The position numbers and the translations under genes are program-made. This document shows, in pieces, positions 17,363 through 24,902 of a stretch of DNA of 64,000 nucleotides. How positions within the stretch are numbered: position 1 is the first letter of the stretch; every line of letters begins with the position of its first letter. Source of the stretch: JAKACA01 sp050008715 (GTDB lineage Bacteria; Actinomycetota; Acidimicrobiia; Acidimicrobiales; Bog-793). The notes under the pieces were generated by a model that was given only the letters and a program-made list of their open reading frames with translations, made no database searches and was not told the origin of the DNA. Where the stretch lies: contig JBEKMC010000002.1 in NCBI GenBank assembly GCA_050008715.1, forward strand, positions 1 to 64,000, read 5' to 3'.

Positions 17363-18022
17363 TCAGCCCTCCGCCTCGGTCAGACCGGTCGGACATGAGA
17401 CGCCAGTCCCGCCGATGCCGCAGTAACCCATCGGGTTCTTCGCGAGGTACTGCTGGTGGTAGTCCTCCGCGTAATAGAAGGGGCCTGCCTCGGAGATCTC
17501 GGTCGTGATCTCGTCGTAACCACGCGCCGTCAGAGCTGACTGGAAGCGGTCGCGCGAGACCTTTGCAGCCGACAGCTGGGCGTCCGTGGTCGTGTAGATG
17601 GCCGAGCGATACTGCGTGCCCATGTCGTTGCCCTGGCGCATCCCCTGGGTGGGATCATGGCTCTCCCAGAAGATGCGCAGCAGCTGGTCGTAGGTGGTGA
17701 CCGCTGGGTCGAACACGACGAGGACAGCTTCGGCATGCCCGGTACGGGCAGTGCAGACCTCTTCGTAGGTGGGATTCGGCGTGTAGCCGCCCGAGTAGCC
17801 GACGGCAGTCGTGTAGACGCCACCGGCCTCCCAGAACTTCCGCTCCGCCCCCCAAAAGCAACCGAGACCGAAGATTGCCGTCTCCATTCCCTCCGGGAAC
17901 GGAGGGACGAGCGGATGCCCGAGGACTGCGTGCAGGCCGCTCACCGGGATCGGCGTCGACCTGCCTGGCAACGCCTCGTCGCTCGCCACCATCTGCTGCT
18001 TGCCCGATCGGAAGATACCCAT
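17363..18022 (-). CDS. msrA: Peptide methionine (S)-S-oxide reductase MsrA
   Basis: Repairs oxidised methionine in proteins using thioredoxin. The catalytic GCFWG motif has its cysteine at residue 55, after an N-terminal extension of about 45 residues that many MsrA proteins of actinobacteria share. Downstream motifs GYSGGYTPNPTYEEVC and GTQYRSAIY are intact. The C-terminal GYCGIGGTGVSC supplies two recycling cysteines. ATG 18022 or GTG 18025 could start it; AAAGGTGAGAG lies just upstream. Confidence 0.95.
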   Translation of the reverse strand: MGIFRSGKQQMVASDEALPGRSTPIPVSGLHAVLGHPLVPPFPEGMETAIFGLGCFWGAERKFWEAGGVYTTAVGYSGGYTPNPTYEEVCTARTGHAEAVLVVFDPAVTTYDQLLRIFWESHDPTQGMRQGNDMGTQYRSAIYTTTDAQLSAAKVSRDRFQSALTARGYDEITTEISEAGPFYYAEDYHQQYLAKNPMGYCGIGGTGVSCPTGLTEAEG

Positions 18023-18071
18023 CACCTCTCACCTTTGCTCTCTGGTACATCAGTCAACACTGCAGGCCGCT

Positions 18072-18404
18072 TCAGCTGTTCCCGTCTTTCCCGTCTGCCC
18101 CGTCCCAGTGCCCGTCATCGTCATCGCCGGCGTCGCCCACCACCTCGTCTCGGTAGGCGAGCAAGAGCTCCACGAGACCTGTGCGCGTCTCGGGGGCCAG
18201 ATCTCCTGGATCCACACGGCCGAGCAGATCGATCGTGGCCCGCATCTGTCTCAGGTACTCGTCACAGCCGTCGCAGGCCGCCAAGTGCCGCTCCAGCCGG
18301 GTTCGTTGGCGAGCCGGCATGACGCCCTCGAGGTAGTCGGTCATGAGCGCGACGGCATCGCGGCACACGAGGTCCCGCCGCCACGCACTCAACAGCCGCA
18401 CCAT
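18072..18404 (-). CDS. Anti-sigma factor, zinc-finger (zf-HC2) type
   Basis: A 110-residue protein with the HxxxCxxC zinc motif RHLAACDGC at about residues 41-49 and an upstream Cys in DLVCRDAV, the signature of ZAS-type anti-sigma factors. Unlike many, it has no membrane helix; the C-terminus is acidic (GDAGDDDDGHWDGADG), so it is probably cytosolic. Its ATG overlaps the sigma factor stop as TGATG. By position it should bind and silence the upstream ECF sigma, perhaps in response to redox or metal state. Confidence 0.88.
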   Translation of the reverse strand: MVRLLSAWRRDLVCRDAVALMTDYLEGVMPARQRTRLERHLAACDGCDEYLRQMRATIDLLGRVDPGDLAPETRTGLVELLLAYRDEVVGDAGDDDDGHWDGADGKDGNS

Positions 18405-19003
18405 CACGCCTCCCACTTCCTCACGTCGTCCTCGAGCATCGCCCGAACCTGCGTCCGCGCCCGGTGCAACAGGACGCGCTGATTGCCTTCCGAGATGCTC
18501 AACAAGTCGCACACCTCACCACTTGTCAGTCCCTCGATATCTCGCAGCGTTACCACTTGACGCTGCGACTCCGGTAGCAGCTCCACGACCTCGCGGACTC
18601 GCCCAGCCATCTCGGGCGCAGCCAGCCGGTCCTCGATATCGTCAGTCCAAATGACAGGAGGTTCCCGCCAGGCACCCTGAGCCGTGAAGCGGTCGTCGCC
18701 AGGCCCGTCGCCCGTGTCGAGCTCCACCGTGCGGGGCTCTCGTGCGCCGGTCGTGCGGGCGCGGTTGACGAGGATCCGGAAGATCCACGTCTTCAGCGAC
18801 GACCGGCCTTCGAAGCGAGGCAGGCCCCTCACGACGCCGAGCCATGCGTCCTGCACCACCTCTTCGGCCACGGCTCGGCTCGGGACGAACGTCGAGGCGA
18901 CCCGCACCATGGAAAGGTGATAGCGGTTGACGAGGTCGGCGAAGGCACGCTCGTCGCCGGCGCGCAACCGGGCGATCAGCTCCTTCTCGTCCTCGGCCCC
19001 CAT
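18404..19003 (-). CDS. ECF-type RNA polymerase sigma factor
   Basis: A 199-residue sigma factor with only regions 2 and 4. Region 2 is seen in AFADLVNRYHLSMVRVA and RFEGRSSLKTWIFRILVNRA (about 20-85). Region 4 ends with LPESQRQVVTLRDIEGLTSG and ISEGNQRVLLHRAR (about 145-185), the -35-binding helix-turn-helix. ATG 19003 is chosen because TACGCT stands seven bases upstream and relatives begin near here; the longer frame adds 27 unlikely residues. It is co-transcribed with its anti-sigma factor. Targets are unknown; the divergent secreted propeller gene is one candidate. Confidence 0.92.
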   Translation of the reverse strand: MGAEDEKELIARLRAGDERAFADLVNRYHLSMVRVASTFVPSRAVAEEVVQDAWLGVVRGLPRFEGRSSLKTWIFRILVNRARTTGAREPRTVELDTGDGPGDDRFTAQGAWREPPVIWTDDIEDRLAAPEMAGRVREVVELLPESQRQVVTLRDIEGLTSGEVCDLLSISEGNQRVLLHRARTQVRAMLEDDVRKWEA

Positions 19004-19010
19004 GTCGCCA

Positions 19011-19016
19011 AGCGTA
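19011..19016 (-). promoter_or_regulatory. -10-like element TACGCT of the ECF sigma gene
   Basis: TACGCT seven bases before the ATG at 19003 suggests a leaderless mRNA. The same hexamer precedes nadE. Confidence 0.45.
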
Positions 19017-19137
19017 CGGGTGCGTAACGCTCTGCGCCGGGCAGGGACTGCGGTGGTGCAGCACGAAGGTTCTGCGATGCCCACACGGGCAACAGGCCGG
19101 CTCGGCCACTGCCCCAGAGAAAGGAAACCCTCGCCTT

Positions 19138-20325
19138 ATGCAACGATCACGTCGCGCCCCCCTTCGGGCGCTGCTCGCGTCCGCAACGCTCGCAGGTCTG
19201 GCGGCAGCGGTGGTCGTCTCGGCGCCGCTGGCTGCCAGCGCCCAGACCACGGCCCGCTCCACCGCTCAGCACTCGCACGCCCAGATCAGCAACGCCGTCT
19301 TCGTACAGACGAACGACACGACCGGTAACCAGATCCTCGCGTACTCGCGATCGGCCACCGGCTCGCTCTCGTTCGTGCACGCCTACGACACGGGCGGCCG
19401 TGGCGCCCGCACAGCCGGCTCGATCGTCGACCCACTCGCCTCGCAGGGCTCGCTCTACTACGACTCCCATGCTTCGCTCCTCATCGCCGTCAACGCCGGC
19501 AGCAACACGATCGCTTCATTCCAGGTGAACGGCGACGTCCTCTCGCACCGACAGGTGCTGTGGGCGGGGCCCCTGCCGGTGAGCGTGACCTCTCACGGCT
19601 CGCTCGTCTACGTGCTCGACGGCGGGTCGACCGGCGCCGTCCGCGGCTTTCGCGTGCACGACGGCCGGCTCCGGCTCATTCTCGGCTCCGGGCGCGGCCT
19701 CGGCCTCGACCCGACCGCCACGCCCCAGTTCCTGAACACGCCTGGGCAAGTCGGCTTCACGCCGGACGGCGCTCAGCTGATCGTGACGACGAAGCACAAC
19801 GGCAGCGACATCGACGTCTTCGGCGTGAAGGCCGACGGCCGGCTCACCGCCCCGGTGAAGAACGCCGCCGCTGAGCCCGTCCCATTTGGGTTCGTGTTCG
19901 ACCCGAACGGCAACCTCGTTGTGACCGAGGCCGGCGGCGCTGACGTCTCGACGTATGGGATCGCGGGCAACGGCACGATCACGAACCTGTCCACCGTCGT
20001 CGACGGCCAGGCGGCTCCGTGCTGGATCGCTTCAGTGGCCGGTTGGTACTTCGTGGCCAACGCCGGCAGCGCTGACATCGCCGGCTACCAGGTGAGCAAC
20101 GCCGGCGTCGCCTCCCTCATCGCCGCCAACAGCGGCATCGCCGGAACGACTGATGCCGGACCGATCGACCTCGCTGGTTCTTCGAACGGCCAGTTCCTGT
20201 ACGTGGAGGCAGGCGGCACCGGAGCGGTCGACGAGTTCTCGATCAACGCCGACGGCACCCTCACTTCGATCGGCTCGATCACGGGCCTCTCCGGCACGGG
20301 CATCGAGGGCATCGTCGCTTCGTGA
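19138..20325 (+). CDS. Secreted beta-propeller protein, lactonase-like
   Basis: A 395-residue exported protein. The signal peptide has an arginine-rich start and ends near ASAQT (about residue 36). The rest forms YVTN/lactonase-type repeats (SLLIAVNAGSNTIASFQV, GFTPDGAQLIVTTKHNGSDI, GWYFVANAGSADIAGYQV, NGQFLYVEAGGTGAVDEF), each a blade of a seven-bladed propeller as in the 6-phosphogluconolactonase superfamily. Catalytic ability cannot be judged. AGAAAGGAAA upstream serves as ribosome binding site. It is divergent from the ECF sigma gene, a common place for a sigma target. Confidence 0.85.
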   Translation: MQRSRRAPLRALLASATLAGLAAAVVVSAPLAASAQTTARSTAQHSHAQISNAVFVQTNDTTGNQILAYSRSATGSLSFVHAYDTGGRGARTAGSIVDPLASQGSLYYDSHASLLIAVNAGSNTIASFQVNGDVLSHRQVLWAGPLPVSVTSHGSLVYVLDGGSTGAVRGFRVHDGRLRLILGSGRGLGLDPTATPQFLNTPGQVGFTPDGAQLIVTTKHNGSDIDVFGVKADGRLTAPVKNAAAEPVPFGFVFDPNGNLVVTEAGGADVSTYGIAGNGTITNLSTVVDGQAAPCWIASVAGWYFVANAGSADIAGYQVSNAGVASLIAANSGIAGTTDAGPIDLAGSSNGQFLYVEAGGTGAVDEFSINADGTLTSIGSITGLSGTGIEGIVAS

Positions 20326-20361
20326 CAGTCGGCTGACAACAGATTCAAGGCTCCTCGAATG

Positions 20362-20394
20362 GGCCGGCGCGGTGCTCCAGCGGCCGCGCCGGCC
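20362..20394. terminator. Strong hairpin between convergent genes
   Basis: Perfect 11-base arms GGCCGGCGCGG and CCGCGCCGGCC around an 11-base loop, in the 85-base gap between two convergent genes. A bidirectional intrinsic-like terminator is the natural reading, though no T-run follows. Confidence 0.7.
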
Positions 20395-20410
20395 TCGGCG
20401 CGAGCGGGCC

Positions 20411-21493
20411 TCAGCCGCAATGCTTGGCGTAGGCGGCCGTTCCGGGCTGGTACGCCTGGGCCGAACCGGGGCTCACCTCGAGACACGCCTCGTTGACGGC
20501 GACGAATTCCGATGCGGGTATCTGCTTCAACTGGTCGACCTCGTCGTAGGTCCAGCGGGTGTCCGCCGTGCCTTGGAAGAACCAGTTGCTGCCGTTGTCG
20601 GCGAGGATGAGGCCGTAGGTCTTCATCGTCGTGATGACGGTCTGGCACATTGCCGAGCACACCTTGGCGGACAGGTGGAAGCTCGCCTTCAATCGAAAGC
20701 GCGCCCCCATCGGCGGGCAGCGCTTGTCCGCCACGCCTGCCTCGTGACGAGCCGGCCACGAGTAGGACTCCTGGGTGCAGTCGGCCGTGAAGCGAATGGC
20801 GTGGTCCATGGCGCCCGACTTCACCTCGTTGTAATTGACGAGGCCGACGAGGACCGGCAGGCCGGCAGCGTCGGCGGATGTCCAGTTGGCTGGACGTAGC
20901 TTGTCGGACAAGAGGCTCCAGATCGCCCCGGACCCTGCCGTCGATCTGCCTCCGGCGCGGTAGTAGGCGTCGTAGAGCTCGAAGAGCTTGCAGGTGGACG
21001 GGTTGACCATGATGGCGTGGCGATCGCCGGAGGCGCTGCGCCCTCCCTCGATCGGCGTCGAGGCCGAGAACGGGTACGGACCCTTGTCGCTCTCGCCGGC
21101 GTATTCGAACTTGATCTTCACGAGCGGCTGGGCCGGCTTCACGATCTGCCACGGAATGCCGTAGGGAATCCCGCCGGAGGGGCCGTAGTCCGGGTGGAGA
21201 TCGACCCGGGAAGAGTCCATCGACTTCAGCCAGGTCGAACTGTGGACGTCAACCGGTAGACCCGTGATCGGCGTGTTCCAGACGTTGTCCGCCGGGAAGG
21301 CAGGGCACTTCGTGCCGGGCAGCGTGACGGCGTGGTCGACCCTTCCGGTGCTGGACGCCAGTGACGCGGCGCTGGCCCGGGACCCCGGCGAGGCTTCCGC
21401 CAATGCGTTCCCGGCAGTCGATGCCACGATCCCGGCGCAGACCAACGACAGCGCAGCGGTGACGATCCTTCTTCGCTGAGAGCGACCGCTCAA
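20411..21493 (-). CDS. Secreted protein of unknown function
   Basis: A 360-residue exported protein. The signal peptide SQRRRIVTAALSLVCAGIVA is followed by an Ala/Ser-rich stretch and the mature start KCPAFPADNVWNTPITGLPV. Several cysteines (CPAF, STCKLF, TADCTQ, KRCPPM, SAMCQT, NEACLE, KHCG) could form disulfides. I recognise the FPADNxWN opening from other uncharacterised secreted proteins of soil bacteria but know no function. The start is TTG at 21493: the reverse strand reads GAGGAGGAAGACG directly before it, a very strong Shine-Dalgarno sequence. The longer open frame to 21838 is antisense to the next gene and is rejected. Confidence 0.75.
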   Translation of the reverse strand: MSGRSQRRRIVTAALSLVCAGIVASTAGNALAEASPGSRASAASLASSTGRVDHAVTLPGTKCPAFPADNVWNTPITGLPVDVHSSTWLKSMDSSRVDLHPDYGPSGGIPYGIPWQIVKPAQPLVKIKFEYAGESDKGPYPFSASTPIEGGRSASGDRHAIMVNPSTCKLFELYDAYYRAGGRSTAGSGAIWSLLSDKLRPANWTSADAAGLPVLVGLVNYNEVKSGAMDHAIRFTADCTQESYSWPARHEAGVADKRCPPMGARFRLKASFHLSAKVCSAMCQTVITTMKTYGLILADNGSNWFFQGTADTRWTYDEVDQLKQIPASEFVAVNEACLEVSPGSAQAYQPGTAAYAKHCG

Positions 21494-21593
21494 CGTCTTC
21501 CTCCTCAGCCCGGTGGCCCGGCGCGGGCCGCTCGGAAAGCTTACGCGCCGAGCTGTGGCATCATCGCCGGACGCCACTCGCGACGAGATTCCC

Positions 21594-22418
21594 GTGACCA
21601 CGCAGCCCCCCGCCGAGCACCCGGAGGCCCAACCGACCCGCCCTCCCGCCGGCGAGAGCCCAGGTGCGTTCTTCGAGTGGGGAGCCGCCGGGGCGCAAGC
21701 CCTCGCGGCCACGTGCTCCGCCATCGTCGTCGTGGACGTGCTCTCGTTCACGACGACCGTCGCCGTCGCTGCCGGGCTCGGAACCGAAGTGATCCCGTGC
21801 GGAGACCTGGCGACGGGGCGGCGGCTCGCCGGCGACACCGGCGCGCAGCTGGCCGTGCGACGTCACGAGACCGACGAGGAGCATCCCTGGTCGCTCTCGC
21901 CGGCAAGCGTGGCGGCGGCACCCCGCGTCGCCCGCCTTGTCGTCGAATCGCCCAACGGAGCCGCCATCTCCGCAGCCGTCGCCCAGACGGGCGTGCCCGT
22001 GGTTGCGGCCTGCCTTCGCAATATCAGCGCCGTCGTCGGCTGGCTGGTCGTCCGCGGCTACGGCGAGCCCTCGAAGCCGATCGCCGTCGTCGCCGCCGGG
22101 GAACGATGGGCGGACGGGAGCCTTCGACCTGCGATCGAGGATCTCTTCGGCGGTGGCCTTGTGCTCGCCGGCCTCGCCGATGCCGGCGTGGTCCTGTCAC
22201 CGGAGGCCTCCGTCGCCGTCCGGTCGGTGAGAGGGCTGCCGCCGCCTCAGCTCGCCGCCCTCGTACGAGCCTCCACCTCTGGCACCGAGCTGAGGGTGGG
22301 AGGCTACGAGGCGGACGTCGAGATCGCCATCGAGATCGACGCGGACGACGTCGTGCCGGTGATGATCGGCGCCATGGCAGGCTTTCGGGACCAGATGATC
22401 AGAGGAGAGGCGAGATGA
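21594..22418 (+). CDS. 2-phosphosulfolactate phosphatase family (ComB-like)
   Basis: A 274-residue member of the ComB family, which in methanogens removes phosphate from 2-phosphosulfolactate on the way to coenzyme M. The family strand VVVDVLSFTTTVAVA (about residue 40) and the VVESPNGAAIS loop (about 110) are present, as are AACLRNISAV and AGERWADGSLRPAIEDL. Bacterial homologues have no settled role. The start is unclear: GTG 21594 (used here) and GTG 21555 are in frame. The stop overlaps the SDR start as ATGA. Confidence 0.8.
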   Translation: MTTQPPAEHPEAQPTRPPAGESPGAFFEWGAAGAQALAATCSAIVVVDVLSFTTTVAVAAGLGTEVIPCGDLATGRRLAGDTGAQLAVRRHETDEEHPWSLSPASVAAAPRVARLVVESPNGAAISAAVAQTGVPVVAACLRNISAVVGWLVVRGYGEPSKPIAVVAAGERWADGSLRPAIEDLFGGGLVLAGLADAGVVLSPEASVAVRSVRGLPPPQLAALVRASTSGTELRVGGYEADVEIAIEIDADDVVPVMIGAMAGFRDQMIRGEAR

Positions 22419-23167
22419 GCGGACGGCTGGACGGCAAGGTGGCGCTCGTGACCGGTTCCACGAGCGGCATCGGGGCCGCGACGGCACGTGCGCTCAGCAG
22501 CGACGGCGCCACCGTCGTCGTGAACTCGGCGAGCTCGGTCGAGGCGGGCCGAGCTCTCGCGGCCGAGCTGGGCGACGCCATCTATGTGAGGGCCGACATC
22601 GCCGATCCGAGCGAGGCTCGTTCCCTCGTCGAGACGGCTGCACGCCGCAACGGCCGCCTCGACATCGTCGTCAACAACGCCGGCACGACCGTGAAGATCC
22701 CTCACGGCGAGCTCGACGAGGTGACCGCAGAGGTGTGGGCGAAGATCCTCGGCGTGAACGTCGTCGGCACGTGGAACGTGACCACGGCCGCTGCCCCCTA
22801 CCTGCACGCCGCCGCTCATCACCACTCGGGAAGATCGGTCGTCGTGAACGTGTCCTCCCTCGCCGGCATCCGCCCGACGGGCTCCTCGATCCCCTATGCC
22901 GTCTCCAAGGCAGCCGTCAACCACATGACGCGGCTGCTTGCCAACACGCTCGGCCCGGAGATCCGGGTGAACGCCGTCGCCCCTGGCCTCGTGGACACGC
23001 CGTGGACGGCGGACTGGGCATTGGAACGCGAGTACGTCGAGGCGAAGTCGCCCCTCAAGTCCATCCCGTCGGCCGAGGACGTCGCCGACGCCATCCTGGC
23101 GCTCGTCCACGCCCATCAGGTAACGGGCGAGGTGCTCCTCGTCGACGGAGGGCTGCACCTTCGCTGA
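22415..23167 (+). CDS. Short-chain dehydrogenase/reductase
   Basis: A 250-residue classical SDR. The cofactor loop is TGSTSGIGAATA (residues ~13-24), followed by NNAGTTV (~88), catalytic Ser in VVNVSSLAGI (~145) and the Tyr-x3-Lys pair in YAVSKAAVNHM (~160). The C-terminus GEVLLVDGGLHLR is typical. Substrate unknown. AGAGGAGAGGCGAG upstream is a strong ribosome binding site, and the ATGA overlap couples it to the ComB-like gene, hinting that both act on one small organic acid or alcohol. Confidence 0.92.
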   Translation: MSGRLDGKVALVTGSTSGIGAATARALSSDGATVVVNSASSVEAGRALAAELGDAIYVRADIADPSEARSLVETAARRNGRLDIVVNNAGTTVKIPHGELDEVTAEVWAKILGVNVVGTWNVTTAAAPYLHAAAHHHSGRSVVVNVSSLAGIRPTGSSIPYAVSKAAVNHMTRLLANTLGPEIRVNAVAPGLVDTPWTADWALEREYVEAKSPLKSIPSAEDVADAILALVHAHQVTGEVLLVDGGLHLR

Positions 23168-23186
23168 GGGCGAGGCGCCGCCCTCA
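23165..23186. terminator. Shared hairpin holding both stop codons of SDR and holB
   Basis: TGAGGGCG-AGGCGC-CGCCCTCA: a perfect eight-base stem with a six-base loop. The SDR stop (23165-23167) begins the left arm and the holB stop (23184-23186, reverse strand) begins the right arm, so one element can end both transcripts. Confidence 0.7.
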
Positions 23187-24236
23187 CGCCAGCGAGTCGA
23201 GCCGCAGCAACAGCCATTCCAACAAGAGGAGGTCGTTGACGTTGCGTGTGAGGCGGTCGGCTGCCTCGCCGACGAGGTCGATGGCCCGCAGCGCCGCCGA
23301 CATGACCGCGGGGGGCGAGCCTTCCAGGCGTGTTCGGTAGACCCCTGCCAGCGTCGCCAGCCCGGCGCGCATCTCGTCCGTGCGCACGCGTCGTTGCTCG
23401 CGACGGTGCCGATCCTCGATGACCGCCCGCCCCGGGACGGACCGCTCGCCTTGCCGCTCGGCCTGAGCCGCCAGGTCTGCCATCTCGGCCGCCTGACGAA
23501 CCTTGACAGCCTCCACGGGCTCGGCCGCCGCACCGACCAGCTCCTCGGCGAGAAGGACCACGGTTGCCCCGGTACCGTCGAGCCGCGTCGGCACGGACCG
23601 CCAGCGTTCCAGCCGCTCGAAGAAACCATCCTCGCTCACGAGCAACCGAGCCCGGTCGAGGCGCCCGCCGGCGACGTCTGCGACGGCCGTGGCGGCGGCG
23701 ACTGCGGCTCCTTCTCGCACCAGTACGTTCACGACGTCCGCGCTCGCGAGCGGGTCGAAGTTGACCGTGGAGCAACGGCTGGCGATCGTGACGAGATCCG
23801 GGGGGACGTTCTCGGCGAGCACGAGCACGATCGTCGTGTCCGGCGGCTCCTCGATCGTCTTCAGCAGGACAGGAGCGGCCTGCTCGACCAGGTGGAAGTC
23901 GACGAGCACGAGCACCTGGAAGGGCGCCGCCCGGGGCGTTCGCAGCGCCAGCCGGACGACCTCCTGAGCCTGCGGCACGAGGATGGAGGCGCCCTGGCGC
24001 TCGACGACGACGACGTCGGGATGGCGGCCGGCGAGGGTCTCGAGGCACGACGGGCACACGCCACAGCCGCCGTTCGGGCACGTGAGGGCGGCGGCGAATG
24101 CCATGGCGGCCTCGCGCTTGCCCGTGCCCGCCGGGCCGAGGAACAAGTAGGCGTGAACCGGGTGAGGTACCGAAGCATCGAGCAGCTGCACGGCCCTCGG
24201 CTGCCCGACGATCCTGTCGAGCACACGTGCGTTCAT
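23184..24236 (-). CDS. holB: DNA polymerase III subunit delta'
   Basis: A 350-residue clamp-loader subunit of the AAA+ type. Residues: YLFLGPAGTGKREAAMAFA is the Walker A strand (~28-46), CPNGGCGVCPSC the zinc module (~52-63), LLKTIEEPPDTTIVLVLAEN and IASRCSTVNFDPL (~130-165) the sensor and SRC regions. C-terminal residues form the helical collar. ATG 24236 overlaps the tmk stop (ATGA). The topA-tmk-holB order is familiar from actinobacteria. Confidence 0.93.
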   Translation of the reverse strand: MNARVLDRIVGQPRAVQLLDASVPHPVHAYLFLGPAGTGKREAAMAFAAALTCPNGGCGVCPSCLETLAGRHPDVVVVERQGASILVPQAQEVVRLALRTPRAAPFQVLVLVDFHLVEQAAPVLLKTIEEPPDTTIVLVLAENVPPDLVTIASRCSTVNFDPLASADVVNVLVREGAAVAAATAVADVAGGRLDRARLLVSEDGFFERLERWRSVPTRLDGTGATVVLLAEELVGAAAEPVEAVKVRQAAEMADLAAQAERQGERSVPGRAVIEDRHRREQRRVRTDEMRAGLATLAGVYRTRLEGSPPAVMSAALRAIDLVGEAADRLTRNVNDLLLLEWLLLRLDSLA

Positions 24237-24871
24237 CGCCGCCGGCCGCCGCCGAGCATGTCCGCCACCGCCTGGCGTACGAGCCGGGCGACGTCCTCCA
24301 CCTCGCCGGTGCCGTCGATCACGAACCAACGGTGCGGATCAGCGGCCGCGAGCGTCCGGAACCCCTCCGCCACCCGGGCGTGGAATCCCTCGTCCTCTGA
24401 CTCGATCCGGTCGGGCGCAGTGCCGGTTCGGGACCGGCGCCGCCAGCCCATCTCGAACGGCACGTCGAGCAGGATCGTCAGGTCGGGCCAAAGCTGCCCC
24501 GTTGCGAGGTCACAGGCGTCGGTGACGGCGCCGAGTGGCAGGCCTCTCCCGTAGCCCTGGTAGGCCAGCGTCGATCCGGAAAAGCGATCCACGACGACGT
24601 CGCGGCCGGCCTCGAGCGCCGGACGGAGGCGCTCGGCGACGTGCTGCGCGCGGGCGGCGAGCATCAGCATGAGCTCCGCCCGCGCCGTCATCGCGTTTCC
24701 CGCCTCCGCACCCTCTGTCCGGGCAGGCTCTGGTTGCAGGAGCAATTGCCGGATGCGGTCCCCGAGCGCCGTCCCACCGGGCTCCCTCGTGAGCTCGGCG
24801 CCGAGGTCGCCCGCGAGGCGCTGCGCCTGCGTGGACTTGCCCGCCCCCTCGCCTCCTTCGAAGGCGATCAG
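24233..24871 (-). CDS. tmk: Thymidylate kinase
   Basis: Phosphorylates dTMP to dTDP. Motifs: P-loop FEGGEGAGKST (about residue 4-14), LTREPGGTALGDRIR, and DVVVDRFSGSTLAYQGYGRG. Start problem: between the topA stop (24903-24905) and the P-loop there is no in-frame ATG, GTG or TTG. CTG at 24869-24871 sits where relatives have their first Met (LIAFEGGEG) and gives a normal 212-residue enzyme. The alternative is a TTG/GTG near 24967-24970 inside the end of topA, which would add about 32 Arg-rich residues. I list the CTG version. The stop overlaps holB. Confidence 0.9.
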   Translation of the reverse strand: MIAFEGGEGAGKSTQAQRLAGDLGAELTREPGGTALGDRIRQLLLQPEPARTEGAEAGNAMTARAELMLMLAARAQHVAERLRPALEAGRDVVVDRFSGSTLAYQGYGRGLPLGAVTDACDLATGQLWPDLTILLDVPFEMGWRRRSRTGTAPDRIESEDEGFHARVAEGFRTLAAADPHRWFVIDGTGEVEDVARLVRQAVADMLGGGRRR

Positions 24872-24902
24872 GCGACCCCGGCCACGACCGGAGAGACCAG
24901 CC

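Noticed and set aside
21494..21838. N-terminal extension of the secreted protein at 20411-21493
   Set aside because: A very strong Shine-Dalgarno sequence and signal peptide fix the start at TTG 21493; the extension is antisense to the ComB-like gene.
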